From NCBI GenBank assembly GCA_025786725.1, contig JAHLTZ010000014.1, positions 434,001 to 498,000 of the forward strand: DNA of 64,000 nucleotides, written 5' to 3'. Within the stretch, counting starts at the first letter, position 1, and every line of letters starts with the position of its first letter. Position numbers and translations under genes: made by a program. Below the pieces are notes generated by a model that saw nothing but the letters and a program-made list of their open reading frames with translations, was not told the origin of the DNA and made no database searches. Origin of the DNA: Syncephalis fuscata (taxonomy: Eukaryota; Zoopagomycota; Zoopagomycetes; Zoopagales; Piptocephalidaceae). Positions 55,543-64,000 of the stretch are shown here, piece after piece.

Positions 55543-56547
55543 CGTGTCGTTGTTGAGCTGCGTCACTGGCAATGTTGCAAAGCCAATCACGTTGTTGTGA
55601 ACAAGGGATGTTGATTTAAAAGTAGCTATAGCTGTCAAATATCAGCGTCGTTGATAAGATTGACCTATAAGTAAGAATATGCAGATAGATCCACACAGAC
55701 TTACTATTGATCTATGTACAGTAGCAGATAGAGATAGAATGCTATTTAGCAAACAAAAAGTCGTATTACAGGTTGGATGGCGAAGAAGAGGATAAAGAAG
55801 AGTAGTCAATTGGAAACTATGGCGCAATAAGAGTAACTAATGTAAAGATGATCGCCAGTACGCAAACCTGTCCGAATGGTCACACGTAAATCACGAGCAA
55901 GAAAGGCATGCGCAATGTATGTACGCTACTATAGATTGTACACCAACAAATAGAAGCGTGAAAGTAGAATAGAATCAAGAAACAAGAAACAAGAGGCACG
56001 CGTGCAAGACAAGCAGATGACACGGCCGGCAAGATAGCAATAAGACAATGATTCGTTTCGGTAGAAACTAATGAAGTAATTAATCAATCAATGCCGTGCT
56101 AATTGGTAGTGGTGTCAATGAAACTGAATCAACCATATTAGTTAAATAATGCATATATTAATTACTCATATTACCTACCGATTTGTGTTTAATTGAATAG
56201 TGCCGATAAGTGTAAATGATAAGTGATATATAGGTGCGCGAAAGTGAAAGCAAAAAATAAGTATGAGCTGGCCATATGCATCCATATTCGCTCATTGAAT
56301 GTTGGCTAAATGTACGATAAAATATGCATAGAATGCCGGTCATTCTGTGTATAGATGCGTGACTGACCAATGACGTAGGCAGTGAGTCCATGCGCATAAA
56401 TCCGTGCAAATGTTTCTCCTATGATCACATGCTGAATAAACATTGTGAAAATTGACGTCATATAATAAATTGAATACATTTATGGAAACATGGATTCGTA
56501 AAAGAAACGGAATTACAATTTATTAGGCTAGCTATACTATTTTGGCA
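55543..56547 (-). other. Leader/promoter region with strand bias, then AT-rich spacer
   Basis: From about 55640 to 56070 the + strand is purine-rich, so it is C/T-rich in the direction of the downstream minus gene, as seen before other intronless genes. The remainder to 56547 is mixed. A minus frame at 56158-56409 is not supported. Confidence 0.45.
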
Positions 56548-57714
56548 CTACATTTCTTTGTTATCTTCGGAATGGCAATGGTCAACTTGTTGTTGCTGAT
56601 CGTCGCTACCGTTGTTGGCTGCATGCTGCAAAAGACGGCGCTGCCACATACCATCCAAATCGTACTCGGCCCGCAGGTCAGGTAAGAATAAATGGATCGA
56701 TTGGTCGCCAGCATCGACTGCCAACCAATCGCTAGGAGGATCCCGACCTACAATTTGAGGCGCGCTATCCAGCTGATGGCCATCAGACACCGATGATGAC
56801 CAGACCATTTCTGTCTCCAAAGACAATGAAAGCGACGACGATGGCGGTGTAGTACTCGTTTTATCGTCGTCTGACGTAGAAGATAGTTCGCGATAAGCAT
56901 TGATACGCCGTTGTCGTTGTCGAATCTATTATGTTGCATAAATTAGTAAAGCAATATTTAAAGTTAGTTTACTTACAGCGCGTGTTAACCCTTCAGCTAA
57001 TGCAACCAATCGGCTACGTGTAGGGGCCTCGGCGACCACAAGCCAGTCCATCCATTCCGATACGGGTCGTACATCGACAACAGCAACGTTTTCTGCCCGC
57101 TCATCAATAAGCCATTGTTGTGTATCGTCAATGGACCATGGTGTGGTTGCTGTGTCATGCAGCATTGAAGAACTTGCAGCTGATGTATCACTACTAGATT
57201 CAAGTGACTGCAAGGCTGAGCGACGCCAGCGAGGTGTCCAATCAGGATCATTGGCTCTTGCTGTATCTATTTCTGTTTGTGTTTCTTGCGCTTCTTTTAA
57301 ATACCAATCAGGGTCTTCATTATCGTTTAGTTCGACTTGTGCGTCTGTGTCGACGGTAAACATGTCTCGCGAGTCGGGATCTATTAAATTTATAGTTGAC
57401 GCAGCTAATGCATGTGTTAAGCGATCTGCCTCCTCAGCCGATAATGTTTCCTGCGATACTTCCTGGAACTCTTCTATATCCTCGGCTGTCGCAGGCACTA
57501 CCTCGCTTGTTGTCCGATCAGTGCCATTTGAATTGGCAACTGAATAGCAACGACGCCAATTAGTGGCAACTGATTCAATAGTGGTACATTGGTAATCTTT
57601 TACTAATCTGCTATTGGTATAGGCAAACCGTGTTACACTTTGTGAACTAGACGTGCGCTGCCTATAAGCAGTACGAGTTGCCGCTAAAGCAATATGTGAA
57701 AGTTGGCGTAGCAT
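56548..57714 (-). CDS. Mitochondrial ribosomal silencing factor RsfS/Iojap-family protein
   Basis: Two exons on the minus strand: 56977-57714 and 56548-56925; 371 aa. A presequence-like N-terminus (MLRQLSHIALAATRTAYRQR) is followed by an acidic, low-complexity region. The Iojap/RsfS domain starts near residue 212: LIDERAENVAVVDVRPVSEWMDWLVVAEAPTRSRLVALAEGLTRA. It resumes after the intron with SDWLAVDAGDQSIHLFLPDLRAEYDLDGMW. Relatives (RsfS, MALSU1, yeast Atp25 N-part) bind uL14 and keep the large subunit from joining. An insert of about 55 polar residues sits between the helix and the last strands, starting exactly at the exon junction. The start at MLRQ is chosen over an ATG 22 codons upstream with a hydrophobic extension. 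Confidence 0.85.
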
Positions 57715-58168
57715 GAATTTAACCGTAATAAATTTTAAATAAAAACAATATAAAAAACAAAAAAAACTACTAATTAGCATTAATATATTCTATTTAGCAC
57801 ATGATTTATGACTCAACTAATGTTAAATATTTGACTGGCAATAATTGAGGGGAAATAGTTTGGGAATATTAGACATGGTGCTATTTTCTCGATATTTATG
57901 ACATGATTAATATGCATCAACTATAAATAGTGTATTGTTAATACAATTAAATATAACATCAAATGAATATAGTGTATTTAATGTATAAAAATAACTATGG
58001 CACTGCCTAGAGTAATGTTTATTCTTGACTTGTAGCCTGCTATAACAAAATAAACTAATAACCGGCGTGCACAACTGTATTACAAAATAAACAACAATTA
58101 TGTAGCAACACACGTTAACTTGTGTACAATTAAATAGTAAACCATTAACCATCGTAGCTAGTTGGCTA
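57715..58168. other. AT-rich intergenic region
   Basis: 454 bp of AT-rich DNA between two genes on the same strand. A minus frame at 57907-58152 is low-complexity and not supported. No clear signal seen. Confidence 0.4.
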
Positions 58169-60590
58169 CTATACTGCCGTTACTAAGCTTTCCGAATTAT
58201 TATTGGTCTTCTTTTGCGATTTGGTAGTATCTTTGCCTTTGGCATTGGCCCGAGCAGCTCGTTTTCCACCACGCTTGCCACGGCTGCCGCGATATCGACG
58301 GGGTGACCGCGACTCTTCTTTTAATATGCCTTTTATATCCGATAACTTGATAAAATAATCAGTCGATAGTGGATGTGCCGTACTCATCATTGGCATACCA
58401 ATAGAACTATTGGCTACTTGATTTGTCGCATAACAAGGCATGGTCGTGGGTATGTCTTTCTGCCTCATTGGTAGTATCAATGTCTTTGGCATTGAAGATG
58501 TTAGTTTTGAAATATCTTTGCTTAATGTATGGGATATCTCAATTAGTGCCGTATCTATGTCACCATTAACCTGGGGAGAGCTTTCAGTTGGCGTATCAGT
58601 GAATATCGCCAATAAAGGTATATGATCGCTTGGTATTTCCTCGTTGGGAAAAAATATGCGACGATGCTGTTGATTGATATCGCCAAGGGTCGATACAACA
58701 CGTAGAGATTCCGATGATGTGTAAAGAATTCGATCAATTTCGCCAGTAAATTGCGGTGTACGTACTGTAGCACTTATTTTGGCACCAGCAGCTGCATAAG
58801 CACATGCCAACTGCAATCGGTGGCGTAGTGTTCTGCTTCGAGTAAAGCGACCAAAGTTGTTTCCACCAAATGCTTGTCGACCTATACGACCGCGTAAAAG
58901 ATAGGCCATTACATCACTGTCTGGCAACGAGTTCCAATCACCACATAGGACGGTAGGTGTTGGCTGGCTATTGGACAGGCCGTTCTTCAAATCATACTGA
59001 TCTTGTTGTTCTAATTTCTCACAAAGTAAAGCGACCTGTAGCAACTTGGCATCGGAATAAGTAGGATCCGCAAGCAAATGTGTGTTAACAACTCTTAAAT
59101 GGCGTCCAGTTCGTTGATCGCAAAACTTGGCAATAATAGCCAGATTATGGTGCATATTAAATCGACAAGCAAGATCACGCTGCTGTGTACTGTTGCTTTT
59201 TGATGTAGTGCTTGGATTGGCTGCGTTGTCGATATTCTCTATAGTTTCTTTCAAATTACTTTCTTGATAATGAATTACACTAATTGAACCTAATTTAAAG
59301 CGTTCTTCTCGATATAATATAGCGCATCCATCAGTAAGATTATGATGTCGTTTTCTTTCGTAAACGCCTTTATAATTGTATTCGTTTAGTGTTGGTAATA
59401 ATACATTATTATAAAAAGACTCGTCTACTTCTTGAAGCGCAATTATATCAGCATTACTTGACATAATAGTGTGTAGAATATGGGCACTGCGGGCCTTCCA
59501 ATCAAGCAACGAAGGTGCAACATAGTCGAATCGTGGTCGATTAGCGTATTGCTCGGATAAAACATTCCATGACATAATACTGAATTTGGTCAGCCTGTCA
59601 TCTTTGTTTTGATGCTGTTGTAGATTAGGCTGCATAAAACGAGTGGATACTGCATTAAGTTCCGGTTTGAAACTATAATTGATTTCACGCGGCGAAGAAT
59701 AACCAAATGGAAGGTTACATGTTACAGATTGTGATGTACAGTGTTGTTTGGCTAGTTGTATAATTGAACTTTCGTTTAAATTATTACATTTATCATTACG
59801 CTGTCGCTGGCGACGTCGTCCTGCTCGACGCGTTCGCTTGGGTTTTATCTGCGCAGTATTGTCCTGCTCACTCTGTAATGTCGATTGTAACGACAAGTCA
59901 CCAATATCAGGCATGGCTTGTGTAATGGTGGTTTCTGTTAATGATACTGATGGCACCCATGGAGCAGCATCCACATTCCATACAAAAGATCTGAGAAATA
60001 TTTGTAAATAGACAATTATTTAAATAAAACATGACAACTTACTCTACTTTATCATCTGGCCAGTATGAAGTATGGTTTGGTGGTGGCGTTGACAAAGTTT
60101 GTTCATCGTCAAATGATTCTGATTCGCTACTACAAGTACTGTAATTACCTGTATCAGAACATGTTAGTGAGCTTGTAGATAGTGATAGACTATCATCAAA
60201 GTCCAATGAATGCTGAGTATTTGGTACCGTGAGCGCCTGAGAAAGATTTAAACGTAGGCGTGAGTTAAGCTGGTGAGCCATTGGCGTAAGTAGTGCAGCT
60301 CTTCTCAACGCAACACGATCTTTACTGTTTAATGTAGTATTTTTGTTAATGTTATTGTATGGACAAGAGATGTTGGCTTGATTTAACATTTGTAATGTTA
60401 ATGATGATAGTGATGTTAAATCAGCATTGTCGGTATTCGCACGGAAATTAGACAAATTGCTCACGTTGCACATGCTATCCGAAAATAACTGTTTACGAGT
60501 AAATTGGTGTTCATTATCGAGTATAGTGCACTGAGGCGATGCCAAATAAGAGTCAGCACTCATAGTGCGCTGTTGCATTCGGATCTCCAT
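58169..60590 (-). CDS. NGL2: CCR4/Ngl-type endonuclease-exonuclease-phosphatase nuclease
   Basis: Two exons on the minus strand: 60043-60590 and 58169-59990; 789 aa. The N-terminal third is Ser/Asn-rich and poorly conserved. The EEP domain starts near residue 310: FSIMSWNVLSEQYA, IIALQEVDE (catalytic Glu), DGCAILYR, VVNTHLLADP and VLCGDWNSLPDSD (catalytic Asp/Asn). GEIDRILYTS and IPSDHIPLLAIF (catalytic His) complete the set. Relatives are Ngl1-3, Angel and CCR4: RNA 3' exonucleases or deadenylases; yeast Ngl2 trims 5.8S rRNA. Which one this is cannot be read from sequence. The C-terminus is Arg/Gly/Lys-rich (RYRGSRGKRGGKRAARA), suggesting RNA binding or nuclear/nucleolar targeting. The junction joins VESFVWNVDAAP in frame. 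Confidence 0.88.
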
Positions 60591-62343
60591 AGTTGTTTGT
60601 CTATTTAATTATTAATTTGATTAAATAAATCAGCGGTTATAAAAAACCCTATTTATAGAATGTAGTCAACCTACCTAATTGCTTTTTAGCTATAAATAAA
60701 AAAATAGTACTTAATTTTGTCACTTTTAAAGAAGTAACAATCTATAAAAATAGTGGGAGTATAGATGATAACAGATGTAGGACAAGACTCCACTTTTTGC
60801 CCACAACAATAAAAACCCTATCAATAAAAGCTCATTAAAGCTCCAATACAACAGCAAATTGATCGTATATCAGTATAGGCTAAAGAGCCAACAAACTGAC
60901 AAACGATAGGTCTGAGCAATAAGTTAGGATACTGAAAAGCTGCTCGACTTTAGTTCACCAAGGATAGCTTCACTATAGTAAAAACAGCACGGATATCAAT
61001 AAGAGTTTAGCGCTAATAGCCGCAGCAAACAAATAACAATAACAGAAAGTTGCTGTTACGCTATAATAAAATGCTGGCCAGTAGGTACTCTTGTAGAAAT
61101 TTAATAGAGCGTAGAATAGCAAAGAATTTAAAAAGCAATGATATCAATGCTTAAAGGGGAATACTGCTGAACAATTCGATGAAAACAATGATAATGCGAA
61201 TAAACGAACCAAAACGCCGATTCGACAGGTGTGTGGGTACCTGGAGATTTAAAACAAAATTATATCCAAAATGCATAAATACTCGGTCTCCAATGGCTAA
61301 ACAAGATATTGAAGGGGATTCAGTGTATGAATCGCTTAGATGTCGAGGGGGGTATGCGTACGCGCGCGAAAAGGGAGAAATCTGGTGCAGCAATAAATGA
61401 CGATAAACATATAATCTATCTATAGGCAAGTTACAAGGGAGAAATGCTATACCTGGTCAGCGGTCCAACCATTAATATTGAAAACGAAAAAGCGAAATAC
61501 ACGCAGAACTTTTTAAGATAAACCAAGCTGCATGGCCATAGATCGAAGAAAGACTAAAAAAAGGAAACATATGGAATGGCACGGCCGGCTACCACCCCTG
61601 ACGATTGGTTTGCATTTATTAATAGTTAGTCGGGCCGTCTGTGCAAACTAAGGGGTTTAAATTGGTGTTATTACTGTTGTTACTAGTGCTTGCGCGTACA
61701 TACGTACTGTTGACGTATACACTCGAGAATTTGTGACGGCGCACGGATATATGAGGAGATCGACAAGCCAGTTACGGAATTCGATCTAACAAACAGGTTT
61801 ACCCTTACAAAAATCAGCCAATTTGTTAATATACATGATAGTGGATGAGATGTGAATAGTTGCAAAATCGAGTAGATACGATGTATAGCAATGGTGTTTG
61901 TTAAAACACTTGCACGTATTTGCCAATCATTTATTGCTATAAGCTTAAAGCAGCAATTTGCCATTGATAAATAACCCAAAAATTTAAAGCAAGCTATGTT
62001 ACACACATTAATTGCAGTAGCTATTTTCAAAGGGGAACAGAGTGCATGCGTCATCGCTTTCTCGCCCATTGACAGCTCGGTCTCCGCCATTCGCTCCGCA
62101 GAATCGAAAGTAAGGAGTGGTACTCGATAGTGTAGCACTTGCTGCATGTTAACCCGTACAATTTGCGATGTTGGTTCATGTAGCAAACTCGAAACTTGGT
62201 TCGGCTAAACTAAGCAATAATGCTAACCAACGATTCATTGTTAATATGCTTTAAAATGTAACATATCAACAAGCGAAGACAGCTAGACTATTGTCTTAGT
62301 AAACCATAAATAATTACTATTTAATCATTATAATCATGATTTG
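60591..62343. other. Intergenic region, no supported gene
   Basis: About 60720-61600 is purine-rich on the + strand, which would be C/T-rich in the direction of the minus-strand nuclease gene. The minus frame at 61683-62186 (167 codons) and the frames near 61151-61429 have no domain and odd composition; I treat them as chance. Confidence 0.5.
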
Positions 62344-62987
62344 ATAAAACTTGACTAATACCAATAAGATGGTATTAATGCAAAAACCCATACTTTATTA
62401 GATAGTAGACAGCCATTTATACTAGGTGTATGTTACCCATATAATTAATAATGGGAATTCGTATACCTTTTAAAGCTCAGTGGCCAGTGAGTCTGAAAAT
62501 TCAATTTAGCTCATGACAATATTACAATTAGTTACATTCGATAAAACTACACTTTATTCATTTAAGCAATAATACCAACCGTTTACTTGGTTAATTGCCT
62601 TATTTAATTATGTTACCATTATTGCACTAATAACGTGTGTTATTTGTTATCCAACTTTTTAGCTTTTAATTTGAAAAACTGATGGACCCTGACATTTATT
62701 CATTAGATTGAATGGCATTTCTAACTACATAGCATGTTATGTGGAATGCCACAATATTATACAGTTTATTAAACATTTAATATAATTTGGTGTACAATAG
62801 CTATATTTAATAATATTTGTTTAATTAAACTAAATAATCGCTCTATTAAAGGTGGAGCTGGATGGTAAATAACAGCAGATCAAAATAATCATCTATAGAT
62901 TTATAATCACCACTATAATACTACATGTATATATATCCTTTATCCATACATATCATTAACAACAACAACGACGTTCTATTCGCTATA
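62344..62987 (+). repeat. Interspersed repeat family R2, copy 2
   Basis: About 644 bp matching 41967-42621 nearly base for base in the same orientation, including both small hairpins. The flanks differ from copy 1 on both sides and I see no target-site duplication. The open frame beginning at 62925 starts inside this repeat and is not accepted as a gene. Confidence 0.85.
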
Positions 62988-63740
62988 ATCTTTAATGTAT
63001 TTCATTTATTGAGTTCTATACACAACATCAATTCAATACAGCTATTTATAAACTTTTCATTGTTTGTCTATTGTAACGTGTATCAGTTTATTGTTCATGC
63101 ACAAATATTAGCTCAACACAACGATCCTGAACTCCGCCTTCAACAAAAGGAAGGCCTATGCGTTACTTTAGCTATTCACTGTCATCCACGATCTTTTACT
63201 ATTCTTTTGGAATCATCTTTTCCACTAACTATCCAACCTTGTTTATTACTGTCAATCTGTATTGGTAGTAGCAGTAACAGTTGTACTAGTAGTACTAGCA
63301 GTATAATAGTAGAAAATAGTAAAAAAGTAAGCACACCACCTTCTTGGTGCTTGTATATGGTGGATGAGTGGTTGTCTTTGCGTTACACTCGACTTGCTTT
63401 TTGACGCCTTGTTCTATCGCGTCTTCATCGTTATTCCATTCAGTTGATTGCTTGATTGTTCTGCTGTCTGTTTGATGTAAGTAATCTAAAGAGTATAAAT
63501 AGCCAATACTGACTTTGAACAAAACATAGTACTTGCCAATTACTCATCGCTTTTAATCGCTTGGCGGCTACATCCGGCTATTGACGCCACCTTGACGCCC
63601 TCTCTCCCTTCCCCTCTGATCCCTCTCTACTCTGTTGCACGTATACTATTCTTTCTGTGACCAGAGAAAACAGCACTGTAATCAGGAGTGGTAGTGGCGT
63701 TTGGTACGGCTGACGCTTATCGTAACATTGCTGCTGATAA
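62988..63740 (+). other. Promoter-like region with TATA box and C/T-rich leader
   Basis: A TATAAAT lies at about 63494-63500, followed by a strongly pyrimidine-rich stretch (about 63585-63655). This is the same layout seen before the calcium pump gene and fits the promoter and leader of the gene running off the right edge. The frame from 62925 to 63404 ends here and shows no domain. Confidence 0.4.
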
Positions 63741-64000
63741 CTAACGGTGGCGTCATTTACCGTTACGAGTGGGGCGCGGGGGCGCACGTCCGCAATAATC
63801 AATAACAGTGATAGTAGCGGCAGCCATAGCCACCAACGGGCGGCAGCTGTAGCAATATCTAATCCAGGTTCAGCTTTTGCCCTGGATTCTTATATCGACG
63901 CATCATCCATAGCGGCCTCCATACCGCTTTATCTTGGTACTAATCATAATCATAGTCACAGTGTTGGAAGTGGACTACTAGCAAGCAACGCTAGTTTGTT
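63741..64000 (+). CDS. Partial gene (3' end beyond the window), unknown product
   Basis: The + strand frame is open from 63741 to the window end, about 86 codons, without an in-frame ATG. A splice-acceptor-like cag at about 63806-63808 could begin the exon. The translated stretch (AISNPGSAFALDSYIDA, IAASIPLYLGTNHNHSHS) has the Ala/Ser/His-rich look of the low-complexity N-termini seen elsewhere in this window. The C/T-rich leader and TATA box upstream favour a real gene. I cannot name it. Confidence 0.35.

Noticed and set aside
57715-57780. Upstream ATG extending the RsfS protein by 22 residues
   Set aside because: The extension is Phe/Tyr/Cys-rich from A/T-run DNA, whereas the downstream ATG gives a normal mitochondrial presequence.
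61683-62186. 167-codon minus-strand frame
   Set aside because: It has no domain, no signal peptide and no paralogue, and its composition looks like translated intergenic DNA. I treat it as chance.
62925-63404. 159-codon plus-strand frame
   Set aside because: It begins inside repeat R2 copy 2, and the translation is low-complexity and hydrophobic with no family resemblance.

Overview
This 64 kb window is nuclear DNA from a fungus, most likely an early-diverging (non-Dikarya) lineage. The evidence is dense protein-coding genes on both strands, many short introns (mostly 45-80 nt) with TACTAAC/CTAAC-like branch sites, AT-rich spacers, and fungal-type proteins: a Mcy1/cysteine synthase 2 protein with an N-terminal membrane anchor, an Nrd1/Seb1-like factor and a vacuolar-type Ca2+ pump. 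A sepiapterin-reductase-like enzyme and dynactin p62 argue against a Saccharomyces-type yeast. The lineage assignment is inference; no rRNA or mitochondrial marker is present.

Layout. 1-14.5 kb: a type I membrane protein, a class I/II aminotransferase, a YIPF1/2-type Golgi protein, Prp38, and two Ser/Thr-rich GPI-type surface proteins. 14.5-31.2 kb: a carnitine/choline acyltransferase, a first interspersed repeat, the Mcy1-like protein, an intronless Pmc1-type Ca2+-ATPase, an unknown protein, a second repeat copy, and dynactin subunit 4. 31.6-44.2 kb: a peroxisomal-type adenine nucleotide carrier, a PAP2 lipid phosphatase, a branched-chain aminotransferase, an MCUR1-family mitochondrial protein, a sepiapterin reductase, a 3-hydroxyacyl-CoA dehydrogenase, repeats, and adenosine kinase. 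44.3-60.6 kb: an Nrd1/Seb1-like protein, a CNNM/Mam3 protein, a Sel1-repeat protein, mitochondrial bL19, an AHSLG-motif hydrolase-like protein, an F-box-like protein, a mitochondrial RsfS protein, and a CCR4/Ngl-type nuclease. 60.6-64 kb: mostly non-coding, with a second copy of another repeat and a gene that runs off the right edge.

Genes are usually paired divergently over 110-450 bp or convergently over 30-65 bp. No operon-like pathway cluster is evident, but mitochondrial and lipid functions recur: carnitine acyltransferase, 3-hydroxyacyl-CoA dehydrogenase, peroxisomal carrier, bL19, RsfS, MCUR1 family and BCAT.

I rebuilt 21 spliced gene models by hand (87 introns). All but one close with exon sums divisible by three. 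The most notable observations are: six GC-AG introns (about 7 percent), five of them starting gcaagt; two microexons of 8 and 12 nt, each beside a GC-AG intron; an adenosine kinase junction one base short under canonical splicing; two interspersed non-coding repeat families, one with an end sitting just upstream of two unrelated genes; and a near-palindrome inside a 114 bp bidirectional promoter of two mitochondrial-type genes. I found no CRISPR array, tRNA, rRNA or recognisable transposase.
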